The notes below the pieces were generated by a model. It was not told the origin of the DNA. It searched no databases and saw nothing but the letters and a program-made list of their open reading frames with translations. 42,907 nucleotides of DNA. Source: Geobacteraceae bacterium (lineage in GTDB: Bacteria; Desulfobacterota; Desulfuromonadia; Desulfuromonadales; BM103). Location of the stretch: positions 1 through 42,907 of the forward strand of contig JAHEDT010000024.1 in assembly GCA_024641085.1 (NCBI GenBank), written 5' to 3'. Position 1 is the stretch's first letter. The number at the start of each line of letters is the position of its first letter. Below are positions 31,931 through 41,400 of the stretch, piece by piece. The translations under genes were made by a program, and so were the position numbers.

Positions 31931-32168
31931 GCGTGTCTCCCAGTACCCACCTGAGAATATTGGCCGCAATCTCCTTATCCCTTTCTCCTGTCTCGCCATA
32001 CCGCCTTGCAATCTGTTGAAAATTAAAAAAAGTTCCTTGACAACTTCTAATTGAGCGATAACTGAATAGGGTGGGAAGGAGGTGCTGCCGAGGATGTTCG
32101 CGGTAACCAGGAGAGCTGTTGCAGCAGAATGTCAACCATAACAGTCCGGAATGAAGACGGGAGGTCCT

Positions 32169-33146
32169 ATGCTTAAGAAATGGCAAAAAAAAGATCTGCT
32201 CAAAGCGTATAGAACCATGCGCGAGATCCGCGAATTTGAAGAGCGCGTGCACATCGAATTTGCTGCCGGGGGGATTCCAGGTTTCGTTCATCTGTATGCA
32301 GGCGAGGAGGCTTGCGCGACCGGCGTCTGCATGCATCTCAAGGCCAACGACAAGATCGCCAGCACCCACCGTGGCCATGGCCACTGTATTGCCAAGGGAG
32401 TCGATATCAATGGCATGATGGCCGAGATCTACGGGAAGAAAACCGGGACCTGCGGCGGCAAGGGCGGTTCGATGCACATTGCCGATCTGGACAAGGGGAT
32501 GATGGGCGCGAACGGCATCGTCGGTGCCGGTCCCCCGCTGATCTGCGGCGCGGGTCTGGCAGCCAAGACCAAGGGCTCCGGCGGGGTCGGCGTGGCCTTT
32601 TTCGGCGACGGCGGCTCGAATCAGGGCACGGTGTTCGAAGCCATGAACCTGTCCATGGCATGGCAACTGCCATGCGTTTTCGTTGTCGAAAACAACGGTT
32701 TCGCAGAGTCCACCTCACCGAAATACACGGCCCCCGGGGTGACCAACCTGTCCGATCGGGCCAAGGGGGTCGGCATGCCCGGGGTCACGGTCGACGGCTT
32801 CGACTTCTTTGCGGTCCACGAGGCCGCCGGGGAGATGATCGACCGGGCCCGCAAAGGTCAGGGCCCGTCGCTGCTCGAAGTCAAGTTCACACGTTATTTC
32901 GGACACTTCGAGGGAGATGCCATGACCTATCGACCCAAGGACGAGGTCAAGAAAATCCGCCAGACCGTCGACTGCCTGCTGCAGTTCAGGAACAAGGTGA
33001 CCTCCGCTGGGATGGTTACGGACGCCGAGCTGGACGCGGTCGATCGGGAGGTCAAGGCGCTGGTCGAGGAGTCGGTCGTGCAAGCCAAGGCAGCGCCTAA
33101 TCCGCCCCTGTCCGACCTTCTGACCGACGTTTACGTCTCGTACTGA
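32169..33146 (+). CDS. acoA: Acetoin dehydrogenase E1 component, alpha subunit
   Basis: This is the thiamine-diphosphate-dependent E1 alpha subunit of a 2-oxoacid/acetoin dehydrogenase complex. It is 325 residues, with STHRGHGHCIAKG (65-77) and GGKGGSMHIAD (96-106). The ThDP motif runs from GDGGSNQG at 146 to ENN at 174-176. The STHRGHGHCIAKG pattern is typical of acetoin dehydrogenase alpha subunits, although pyruvate dehydrogenase is not excluded. The start at 32169 follows GGGAGG; the frame opens at 32151. A TTGACA at 32037-32042 may be the -35 of the operon, but its -10 is poor. It is first of acoA-acoB-acoC. Confidence 0.93.
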   Translation: MLKKWQKKDLLKAYRTMREIREFEERVHIEFAAGGIPGFVHLYAGEEACATGVCMHLKANDKIASTHRGHGHCIAKGVDINGMMAEIYGKKTGTCGGKGGSMHIADLDKGMMGANGIVGAGPPLICGAGLAAKTKGSGGVGVAFFGDGGSNQGTVFEAMNLSMAWQLPCVFVVENNGFAESTSPKYTAPGVTNLSDRAKGVGMPGVTVDGFDFFAVHEAAGEMIDRARKGQGPSLLEVKFTRYFGHFEGDAMTYRPKDEVKKIRQTVDCLLQFRNKVTSAGMVTDAELDAVDREVKALVEESVVQAKAAPNPPLSDLLTDVYVSY

Positions 33147-33174
33147 AACCAACCTAACGAGAGGAGTCAAGCTA

Positions 33175-34182
33175 ATGATAAGAAAGCTCAGTTATTCTCA
33201 AGCGATAAATGAAGCGCTGGCTCTTGAAATGGAACGGGACAGTTCGGTTGTCGTCATGGGCGAAGACGTGTGCGGCGGGCGGGGAACCGATGAGCCGCTG
33301 GATGCCTGGGGCGGCGTGCTGGGTGTCACCAAGGGGCTGTATGCCAAGTTTGGCGACCGCGTCATGGACACCCCGATTTCCGAATCGGCCTTCATCGGCG
33401 CCGCGATTGGTGCAGCTGCGTGCGGCATGCGGCCGGTGGCGGAGTTGATGTTTATCGATTTCCTCGGCGTCTGCCTGGACCAGATCGCCAACCAGGCGGC
33501 CAAGTTCCGCTACATGTTCGGTGGCAAGGCGGAAACCCCGGTGGTGATCCGCACCATGATCGGCGGCGGGTTCCGCGCCGCCGCCCAGCACTCACAATGC
33601 TGGTACCCGATCTTCACCCATATCCCGGGGTTGAAGGTGGTCGTGCCTTCCAGCCCTCAGGATGCCAAGGGCTTGCTGATCACGGCAATTCGCGACAACG
33701 ACCCGGTCATCTTCTGCGAGCACAAGGCCCTGTATGGTATTAAAGGCGAGGTTCCTGAGGGCAGTTATACCATTCCCTTCGGCCAGGCCAACATCGTCCG
33801 TCCGGGGAAGGACGTGACAATTGTCGCCCTGGGCCTGATGGTGCACAAGGCAACCCAGGCCGCCACGGCGCTGGCCAAGGACGGCATCGAATGCGAGATC
33901 GTCGATCCGCGCACCACCTCCCCGCTGGATACAGCGAAAATCCTCGAGAGCGTCAGGAAAACCGGGCGGCTGGTGGTAGTCGACGAGGCCAGTGGCCGCT
34001 GCGGAATGGCCGCTGACATCTCGGCGATGGTCGCTCAGCAGGCCTTTGCCTCGCTGAAAGCGCAGATCGAGATGGTGACACCGCCCTTCACGCCACCGCC
34101 CTTCAGCCCGGTTCTGGAAGACGCCTACCTCCCGGATGCGGAGAAGGTGCAGGCCGCGGTCAAGGCCGTGCTCGGGACATAA
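33175..34182 (+). CDS. acoB: Acetoin dehydrogenase E1 component, beta subunit
   Basis: This 335-residue E1 beta partner of AcoA completes the ThDP active site at the subunit interface. It shows SYSQAINEALALEMERDSSVVVMGEDV (5-31), the conserved VMDTPISESAFIGAAIGAAACGMRPVAELMFIDF segment (ThDP-contact Glu in SES), and RAAAQHSQ with the active-site histidine. The C-terminal transketolase domain includes VDPRTTSPLD and VVDEASGRCGMAADIS. GAGAGGAG stands upstream of the ATG. It begins 28 bp after acoA and ends 44 bp before the E2 gene. Confidence 0.95.
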   Translation: MIRKLSYSQAINEALALEMERDSSVVVMGEDVCGGRGTDEPLDAWGGVLGVTKGLYAKFGDRVMDTPISESAFIGAAIGAAACGMRPVAELMFIDFLGVCLDQIANQAAKFRYMFGGKAETPVVIRTMIGGGFRAAAQHSQCWYPIFTHIPGLKVVVPSSPQDAKGLLITAIRDNDPVIFCEHKALYGIKGEVPEGSYTIPFGQANIVRPGKDVTIVALGLMVHKATQAATALAKDGIECEIVDPRTTSPLDTAKILESVRKTGRLVVVDEASGRCGMAADISAMVAQQAFASLKAQIEMVTPPFTPPPFSPVLEDAYLPDAEKVQAAVKAVLGT

Positions 34183-34226
34183 AACGACCGGGCTCCCACC
34201 GGGGCCCTCGGAGAAGGGACACAGAC

Positions 34227-35270
34227 ATGAGCGGAGCGTTGATTCATGGATTGACCATGCCCAAATGGGGGCTGGCCATGGACGAGGGGACGGTCGTCGA
34301 GTGGCTGGTTGAAGAGGGTGGGGAGATCACACCCGAGACCGAGGTTCTCGAAATCGAGTCGGAGAAGAGCACCCAGGCAGTGGAGGTGCCGGTGCACGGC
34401 GTTTTGCGGCGGATCCTTGTACCTGTGGGCGAGGTCGCCGCGGTAGGGACCCTGCTTGCGGTCATTGCCGACCCAGGAGTCGCCGACCAGGACGTCGACG
34501 ACTTCATAACAAAATTCACCAGTGGGGAAGAGCTGGCGGACGCCGCGACCGCCGAACCGACCGGGCAGGGGCCGTCGACTGTGACTCAACCGGAAACGGC
34601 TGTGAACAGCATGCCTCTCTCCGCAATGCGCGCGGCCATTGCCAGAACCGTGACCGCGGGGTGGACCATTCCCCAGTTCCCGGTCACCGTGGCGATCGAC
34701 ATGGAGAATGCGGAGACACTCTACCGGAGACTCAAGGATGCCGGCGGGACGCTCTCTCTGAATGACCTGATCGTCAAGGCGGCAGCCGTTGCCCTGCAAA
34801 AATTCCCCATGGCCTACGCCTCCCTGGGCGAAGACCAGTACCTACTGCACCCGGAAATCAACATCTCTGTCGCCGTGGGCCTCGAAGACGGCCTGGTGAT
34901 GCCGGTGATCAGGGGCTGCCAGAACCTGTCGCTGCAGGAGATCGCAGCCAGAAGCCGTGAACTGATCGAGCGAGCCAAAAGTGGCAGAGCGAGCGAGGCG
35001 GATCTTTCCGGGGGGAATTTCTCCATTTCCAACCTGGGAATGTTCGGGGTGGAAGCGTTCGCCGCACTGATCCCTCCCGGCCAGGCCGCGATCCTGGCCG
35101 TTGGAGCGGTTCAGGATGAAGCCGCAGTAAAGGGGGGGCAGGTGGTCATCACACGCAGGATGAGGGCCACCCTGACGGCGGACCATCGCATTGTCGACGG
35201 TGTGTACTCAGCCAGGTACATGGCTGAGCTGAAAGCCATCCTCGAGGCAGCACAGCTCCTGGAAGGCTGA
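34227..35270 (+). CDS. acoC: Acetoin dehydrogenase E2, dihydrolipoamide acetyltransferase
   Basis: This E2 subunit passes the acyl group from E1 to CoA. Residues 1-80 form a lipoyl domain with the lipoylated Lys47 in EIESEKSTQ. A flexible linker rich in Ala, Thr, Glu and Pro runs from about 85 to 128. The catalytic domain follows, ending in TADHRIVDG with catalytic His320. I cannot find the usual peripheral subunit-binding domain between them, which in normal E2 chains docks E1 or E3; the 347 residues are correspondingly short. GGAG precedes the ATG. It is last of the operon, before a strong terminator. No E3 gene is adjacent. Confidence 0.92.
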   Translation: MSGALIHGLTMPKWGLAMDEGTVVEWLVEEGGEITPETEVLEIESEKSTQAVEVPVHGVLRRILVPVGEVAAVGTLLAVIADPGVADQDVDDFITKFTSGEELADAATAEPTGQGPSTVTQPETAVNSMPLSAMRAAIARTVTAGWTIPQFPVTVAIDMENAETLYRRLKDAGGTLSLNDLIVKAAAVALQKFPMAYASLGEDQYLLHPEINISVAVGLEDGLVMPVIRGCQNLSLQEIAARSRELIERAKSGRASEADLSGGNFSISNLGMFGVEAFAALIPPGQAAILAVGAVQDEAAVKGGQVVITRRMRATLTADHRIVDGVYSARYMAELKAILEAAQLLEG

Positions 35271-35310
35271 AACGGGTCCTGGTCGGCAATTTTTCACGGG
35301 TTATCCTACC

Positions 35311-35339
35311 GGGGGCACTTGATTTCGAGTGCCCCCTTT
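35311..35339 (+). terminator. Strong terminator of the aco operon
   Basis: GGGGGCACT and AGTGCCCCC form a 9-bp stem with an eight-base loop, followed by TTT. It lies 41 bp after the acoC stop codon. Confidence 0.88.
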
Positions 35340-35490
35340 CATGTCAATGGATTATGTGTAAGAATCTGACGCGTTGCCTGCTCACCTGACACCTGCACAT
35401 CAGGCCGATTTGCGCATGGCGATGCATCGCTATTTAATCCGATGGACGGGATGGGCGATCCGGTTGCGTCCCGACCGGCAAGGAGACGTT

Positions 35491-35679
35491 ATGGAAAATC
35501 GTCAGGAAGTCGTGGTCACCAATATCAAGATGTCTTTTGTATCGATGGTCATATTCATGATCAAGTGGGCGCTCGCTTCGATCCCGGCCCTCATCATTTT
35601 GTCGCTGCTGTTCGGGCTGGTCACTCTGCTCTTCGGCGGTTTCATCGGTGGTTTCGTGGGCGGCATTCGCCACATCTGA
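35491..35679 (+). CDS. Small membrane protein, 62 residues
   Basis: This is an unrecognised small protein with a polar N terminus (MENRQEVVVTNIKMS). Two hydrophobic stretches follow (about 17-30 and 32-57), the second glycine-rich (LLFGGFIGGFVGG). AAGGAG sits seven bases before the ATG at 35491, which supports translation; the open frame to 35374 lacks such a site. It is too short for a confident family, and its role is unknown. Confidence 0.7.
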   Translation: MENRQEVVVTNIKMSFVSMVIFMIKWALASIPALIILSLLFGLVTLLFGGFIGGFVGGIRHI

Positions 35680-35862
35680 CAGCGCGCCCGGCGCCAACTC
35701 GTCAGCTTGCCGGGCTCAGAGCATCCAGGGCCCCTGCACGGGCAACTGACGACAACAATTCGTGCCACGGGTCGTGCATAAACTGTGATATGACCCGGTA
35801 TTGTGACAGTAACGGCTGCCCGCATGTGGCAGCATATCTCCAGACCAGCCAAGGAGTCGACG

Positions 35863-36207
35863 ATGAAGATCACCAATCTGCAACAGTGTCCGAGTTCCGC
35901 TGTGAACATGGACGGCGCCCTGGGGGCCAGCCGCCAGGTGCCGATCGGCAAGGCTGACGGTGCGCCCAATTTCTCGATCCGGGTCTTTACCCTGGAACCG
36001 GGCGGGCATACCCCGTTTCACCAGCACGACAGTGAACACCTCAACTACGTTCTCGAGGGGAGCGGCGTGGTCATGGAAGGTGAGACGCCGCGGCCGGTCA
36101 GGGCCGGGGATTTCGTGCTGGTCAAGCCCCAGGAGCAGCACCAGTACCGCAACACCGGCAACAGCCCGCTGGTCTTCATGTGCATGGTGCCGAGCCGCTA
36201 CGAATGA
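35863..36207 (+). CDS. Cupin domain protein
   Basis: This 114-residue single-domain cupin has the first motif PGGHTPFHQHDSEHLNYVLEG (about 46-66), which carries metal-binding histidines and a glutamate position, and PVRAGDFVLVKPQEQHQYRN (about 78-97), which has the late histidine. It is a small-molecule-binding or catalytic protein of unknown substrate. AAGGAG precedes the ATG at 35863; the frame opens at 35803 without a better site. Its stop codon lies inside a hairpin (36205-36241). The DUF364 gene starts 170 bp further on, beyond a repeat element. Confidence 0.88.
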   Translation: MKITNLQQCPSSAVNMDGALGASRQVPIGKADGAPNFSIRVFTLEPGGHTPFHQHDSEHLNYVLEGSGVVMEGETPRPVRAGDFVLVKPQEQHQYRNTGNSPLVFMCMVPSRYE

Positions 36208-36241
36208 CGGCCTGCTCCCCGGGTTGATACCCGAGCCGTCA
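36205..36241 (+). terminator. Stem-loop at the cupin stop codon
   Basis: TGACGGC (36205-36211, overlapping the stop codon) pairs with GCCGTCA (36235-36241). An inner CGGGT/ACCCG stem with a TGAT loop stacks on top. No T-run follows, so the structure may stabilise or end the cupin mRNA only weakly. Confidence 0.45.
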
Positions 36242-36255
36242 GGACAGAGTCACAT

Positions 36256-36334
36256 CAACGCGGAGGCGCGGAGAGACCTGGGGAAATTTATGCGCAATTG
36301 GGCACCTCCTCTCCGGGTTCTTTGCGCCACTGCA
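36256..36334. repeat. MITE-like element with AACGC-type ends
   Basis: CAACGCGGAGGCGCGGAGAG (36256-36275) and a degenerate reverse-complement end containing CTTTGCGCCACTGC bracket 79 bp. The end type is shared with 14741-14833. The copy is more decayed than that one. Confidence 0.45.
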
Positions 36335-36377
36335 GCAGCTATTTTCTAGAATATGCTTTATTTGTGAGAGATAACCT

Positions 36378-37205
36378 ATGAGTCTTATGACAGAAATTCG
36401 GGAGATGGCTTTGGGGTTAGCCGGGCGCTTTGAGATCCCGAAAATCACCGGAATCGTCTTCCCAACGCTGCATGCCGGCGGTCAGCCCAGGGACAGTGAG
36501 TTCATGGCCCTGGCCCTTGAGAGCGGCGCGGCAGGGATCAGCTATGTGCTGCTGCCCGACAGCAGTGCCATCGCTTACCAGGCCTTGAAAGCGCACACGT
36601 TTGTCGGCAGCCGCCCAGAACACTACGCTGAAGCATTCGGAGGCGCCGACCCCCTGGCGAATATGCTGGGGCTGGCCGCCATCAACGCTATCTGCCAGCA
36701 GGTCATGCGCATCACCGGGCGTACGCCCGGCGCCGCCACGGACTCCATCGGTCTGATGCAGATCGAGAACGGTGATCGCGTGGGTATGGTCGGCCTCTTT
36801 CCGCCACTACTGAAATATGTGCGCGACAGCGGAGCCGAACTGGTGATCGTGGAGAAGAATCCGCAACTGGTCGACAATTTCCCGAACCTGCACGTGAGCC
36901 TGGACGCCGCCGAACTGCAGCACTGCAACAAGGTCCTCTGCACCAGCACCACGCTCTTGAACGACACCCTTGACGAGGTGCTGCGCCACTGTACGGCGGC
37001 CGAGCATATCTCGGTGCTGGGACCGACGGCCGGTTATTTTCCCGACCCGCTCTTCGCGCGCGGGGTCCACGTTCTGGGGGGACGCCTGGTCAACGACGGC
37101 AAACGGCTGCTGCAGCTGATCGCACAACGGCAGCGCTGGGGCGAGGCCACGCAAAAGCTCTGCTTCCAGGCATCGGAATATACCGCCTGGAACCGTCAAA
37201 AATGA
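36378..37205 (+). CDS. DUF364 (Rossmann-like heavy-metal chelation domain) protein
   Basis: This 275-residue cytoplasmic protein has an N-terminal part like DUF4213. The DUF364 domain follows: VGMVGLFPPLLKYVRDSGAELVIVEKNPQ (about 135-163), LCTSTTLLNDTLDEVL and VLGPTAGYFPDPLFARGVHVLGGRLV. The family is proposed to chelate heavy metals or act near metal cofactor transport, but this is not proven. The ATG at 36378 lacks a strong ribosome site (GAGAGATAACCT). It lies 109 bp upstream of the RND adaptor gene in the same direction, so a link with efflux is possible but not shown. Confidence 0.85.
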   Translation: MSLMTEIREMALGLAGRFEIPKITGIVFPTLHAGGQPRDSEFMALALESGAAGISYVLLPDSSAIAYQALKAHTFVGSRPEHYAEAFGGADPLANMLGLAAINAICQQVMRITGRTPGAATDSIGLMQIENGDRVGMVGLFPPLLKYVRDSGAELVIVEKNPQLVDNFPNLHVSLDAAELQHCNKVLCTSTTLLNDTLDEVLRHCTAAEHISVLGPTAGYFPDPLFARGVHVLGGRLVNDGKRLLQLIAQRQRWGEATQKLCFQASEYTAWNRQK

Positions 37206-37313
37206 GGATTGGCAGGGAAAATTCGTTGAAAATCTCTAACGTTTGTGGTGTCCTGCCGAAAGGCATTTTCCCCTGCGTTCGCTGGCGTACCGAATAACCT
37301 TCACTATAATGGC

Positions 37314-38465
37314 ATGATCATGAAAAAACGTGTGTTTGTCGCGATCCTCGGCGTGCTGATCGTCGCCGGGGTTCTGGGCGGGGTCAAGGCCCTGCAGATC
37401 AACAAGATGATTGCCCAGTCGGCCCATTTCAAGCAACCTTCCGAGCCGGTGACAGCGACCCAGGTCGCCAGTGACTCCTGGGAAACCCGGTTGATCGCTG
37501 TCGGCTCGCTGTCGGCGGTGCAGGGGGTGACGGTGACCGCTGAGCTGCCCGGAAAAGTGGTCGAGATCGCCTTCGAGCCCGGCACGCAGATTGCCGCCGG
37601 AGCCCTGCTGCTGCGCCAGGACACTTCGTCGGAACTCGCCCTGCTGCCTGGTGCCGAGGCGGCGGTGGCTCTGGCCCAAAGCATTCACGAGCGGGCCCGC
37701 AGGCTGCTGATCGATGAAGCCGTTTCCCAGGCCGAGGTCGATGCGGCCCAGGCCAGGTATCTCCAGGCGCTCGCCGACGTCGAGAACCTGCGGGCCACTA
37801 TCGCCAAGAAGAATATCCGCACACCCTTTGCCGGTCGCCTCGGCATCCGTCAGGTCAATCTCGGCCAGATGCTCGAAACCGGCAATGAAATCGTCACGTT
37901 ACAATCCCTCGATCCGATCTACGTCGATTTCCTGGTACCGCAGCAGCAGCTGCTGCCGCTGCAGCCGGGTTTGGTGGTCCGAATCACCACGGATGCTCTG
38001 CCCGGCAAAGCTCTGGAGGGTAAGATCACCACCATCAGTCCGGTGGTCGACGAAGCGACCCGCAACATCCGCGTGCAGGGGTTGATTCGCAATCCCGAGG
38101 AGTGGCTGCGTCCCGGCATGTATGTCGACGTGGCGGTGATCCTGCCGCAGCCCAAGGCTGTGCTGATGGTCCCGATCACCGCGGTTCTGTATGCGCCCTA
38201 CAGCGACTCGGTGTTTGTTGTCGAGGACGCTCCCGGCGAGCAGCCGCCCGCCGGCGAGGGCCACCCGCCAGCCAGGCAGCTGCGCCAGCAGTTCGTGCAC
38301 CTGGGTGAAAAGCGCGGCGATTTCATCGAAGTGCTCAGCGGGCTTCAGGCCGGGGAAACCGTGGTGACCACCGGGGTCTTCAAGTTGCGCAACAAGCAGG
38401 CGGTGGTCGTCGACAACACCTTGCAGCCGGAGTTCAAACTCCGGCCCGAACCGGAAGACAGGTAA
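37314..38465 (+). CDS. RND efflux periplasmic adaptor subunit (MexH-like)
   Basis: This 383-residue membrane-fusion protein links an RND pump to an outer-membrane channel. An N-terminal hydrophobic anchor (about 3-22) is followed by a lipoyl-like half (VTVTAELPGKVVEIAFEPGTQIAAGALLLRQD), a short coiled-coil hairpin, the second lipoyl half (KKNIRTPFAGRLGIRQVNLGQML), a beta-barrel and a membrane-proximal domain. The start may be ATG 37314 or ATG 37320, and no ribosome site distinguishes them. An imperfect inverted repeat (GCAGGGAAAAT near 37212, ATTTTCCCCTGC near 37265) lies just upstream. The permease gene follows by 16 bp. Confidence 0.92.
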   Translation: MIMKKRVFVAILGVLIVAGVLGGVKALQINKMIAQSAHFKQPSEPVTATQVASDSWETRLIAVGSLSAVQGVTVTAELPGKVVEIAFEPGTQIAAGALLLRQDTSSELALLPGAEAAVALAQSIHERARRLLIDEAVSQAEVDAAQARYLQALADVENLRATIAKKNIRTPFAGRLGIRQVNLGQMLETGNEIVTLQSLDPIYVDFLVPQQQLLPLQPGLVVRITTDALPGKALEGKITTISPVVDEATRNIRVQGLIRNPEEWLRPGMYVDVAVILPQPKAVLMVPITAVLYAPYSDSVFVVEDAPGEQPPAGEGHPPARQLRQQFVHLGEKRGDFIEVLSGLQAGETVVTTGVFKLRNKQAVVVDNTLQPEFKLRPEPEDR

Positions 38466-38481
38466 GCCGCCAGGCCTCGCT

Positions 38482-41400
38482 ATGATGAAACTGACCGATC
38501 TCTTCATCCGCCGCCCCGTGCTGGCCGTCGTGGTCAACCTGATCATCGTGATCGCCGGGCTTCAGGCGATCAAGACGCTCAACGTGCGGCAGTACCCGCG
38601 CAGCGAGAACGCCTCGGTGACGGTGACGACCGTCTATGTCGGGGCCGACGCCCAACTGGTGCGCGGATTCATCACGGCACCCCTGGAGCGCGCCATCGCC
38701 GCGGCCGACGGCATCGACTACATCGAATCGCAGAGCAAGCTCGGGCTGTCGACCATCAACGTCCGTCTCAAGCTCAACTATGACTCGACCAAGGCGCTCG
38801 CCGAAATCAGTTCCAAGGTCGACCAGGTGCGCAACGACCTGCCGCCCGAGGCCGAAGTGCCGGTCATCAACATCGAATCGGCCGACAGCCAATTCGCTTC
38901 GGCGTACTTGAGCTTCACATCGACGGACCTGAAACAGAACGAGATCACCGACTACCTGGTGCGCGTGGTCCAACCGCGGCTGGCTGCCCTGGAAGGGGTC
39001 CAGCGTGCCGATATCCTCGGCGGCCGGACCTTCGCCATGCGCATCTGGCTCAAGCCCGACCGCATGGCCGCCCTCAAGGTCACGCCGCAGGAGGTCCGCC
39101 GGGCCCTGGCCGCCAACAATTTCCTGGCTGCCCTCGGCCAGACCAAGGGCGCCCTGGTGCAGGTCAACCTGACCGCCAACACCAACCTGAACAGCGTGGC
39201 CGAGTTCAAGCGCCTGGTCATCCGCCAGGAGGGTGGTGGCATCATCCGCCTGGCGGATGTCGGCGAGGTGGTGCTCGGTGCCGAGGACTACGACGCGGAA
39301 GTACGTTTCTCCGGGCAGACCGCGGTCTTCATGGGGATCTGGGTGCTGCCCAACGCCAACGCCCTGGACGTGATCAACCGCGTTGACGAAGAGATGGCGG
39401 CCGTCCAGCAGGACCTGCCGGCAGGCATGCAGGCCCGGATCGCCTATGACGCCACCAACTACATCGAAAACGCCATCCACGAAGTCGTCAAGACCCTGAG
39501 CGAGACCCTGCTGATCGTGATCCTGGTGATCTTCCTGTTCCTCGGCTCGCTGCGCTCGGCGTTGATCCCGGTGATCGCCATCCCGCTGTCGCTGATCGGC
39601 GCGGTGTTCCTGATGCAGGCCTTCGGGTTCTCCATAAACCTGCTCACCCTGCTGGCGATCGTGCTTTCGGTCGGCCTGGTGGTCGACGATGCAATCGTCG
39701 TGGTGGAGAACGTCGAACGGCATATCAGCGAAGGTGAATCACCGCTCAATGCCGCCCTGATGGGGGCCAGGGAGCTGGTCGGCCCGATCTTCGCCATGAC
39801 CATCACCCTGGCCGCGGTCTACTTGCCGATCGGCCTGCAGGGCGGCCTGACTGGTTCGCTGTTCCGTGAATTCGCCTTTACCCTGGCCGGCGCCGTGACT
39901 ATTTCGGGCCTGGTCGCATTGACCTTGTCACCACTGATGTCGGCCAAGCTGCTCAAACCGGATATCGAGGAGCATGGTCTGGCGGGGCGCATTGCCCGGG
40001 ACTTCAAGCGGCTCCGCGCATTCTACGGCCGCCTGCTCGACGGCACCCTCCGGGCCCGGCCGGCCGTCTACCTGGTCTGGATCGCGGTCAGCCTGATGAG
40101 CGTGCCGATGTTCATGATGTCCGCCAAGGAACTGGCGCCGACCGAGGATCAGGGGGTCATCTTCGGCATCATTGAGGCCTCGGCCAACTCGACCCTCGAC
40201 CAGACCAGCCGCTACGCCGCTGCCGCCAACCAGGTCTTCCTGGAGATTCCGGAAACGGATTTCACTTTTCAGATCACCTTCCCGAATTCCGGTTTCGGCG
40301 GCATGGTTGTCAAACCCTGGGACGAGCGCCAGCGGAACATTTTCCAGATCATGCCGGAAGTCCGCCAACAGCTGCACGGCATCCCGGGAATCCGCATGTT
40401 CCCGGTAACGCCTCCGGCGCTGCCCGGCGGCGGACAGTTTCCGGTGGAATTCGTCGTCGCCTCCACCGCCGAGACAGAGCAGATCCTGGAGCTGGTCCAG
40501 AAGCTGCAGCTCAAGGCCATGCAGAGCGGCATGTTCGCCTTCCCGCCGATTATCGATGTCAAGATCGACCAGCCGCAGACCGAATTCCTCATCGACCGGG
40601 ACAAGGTGGCCGATCTCGGGCTCAACCTGGAGCAGGTCGGAGCCGATATCGGCTCGATGGTCGGCGGTAATTTCGTCAACCGTTTCGACATCGCCGGGCG
40701 CAGCTACAAGGTGATCCCGCAGATCGAGAGGCTCGGTCGGCTCAACCCCAGCCAACTGCAGAACATTTACATCACCGGGCCGGGACGGAGCCTGATTCCT
40801 TTAAGTACGGTGGCCACGCTCAAGGACACGGTCGTGCCGCGCTCGCTGAACCGCTTCCAGCAGCTCAATGCGGTCAAACTCAGTGGAGTGGCGGTACGCC
40901 CCCTTGATGAAGCGCTGCGGTTCCTGGAAACCGAGGCGGCCAAGATCCTTCCCCAGGGCTACGTGATGGACTATACCGGCGAATCGAGACAGCTGCGCAG
41001 CGAAGGCAACAAGTTCCTGCCGGCATTCGCGCTCGCCGTGGTCCTGATCTTCCTGGTTCTTGCCGCCCAGTTCAACAGCTTCCGCGACCCCTTCGTCATT
41101 CTGGCCGGGTCAGTGCCGCTGGCCCTGTTCGGTGCACTGGTGTTCGCCTTCCTGAAGATGCCTGACCCGAACGTGTCCTTCTGGACCAGTGGCTGGACGA
41201 CCACCCTGAACATCTATTCCCAGGTCGGGCTGGTGACCCTGGTCGGGCTGGTCTCGAAGAACGGCATCCTGATCGTCGAATTCGCCAACAAGCTTCAGGA
41301 GCAGGGGCAGGCCAAACTCGATGCCATTCGCCAGGCAGCCCAGACCCGGCTGCGGCCGGTCCTGATGACCACGGCCGCCACGATTGCCGGGCATTTCCCG

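Noticed and set aside
32037-32065. Sigma-70 promoter before acoA
   Set aside because: TTGACA at 32037 is perfect, but no acceptable -10 is found at 16-18 bases. No TGGCAC-N5-TTGC site was found either. Left uncalled.
38434-39723. 429-residue minus-strand frame opposite the RND permease
   Set aside because: It is an antisense frame rich in His, Asp and Gln, typical of shadows of GC-rich membrane protein genes.
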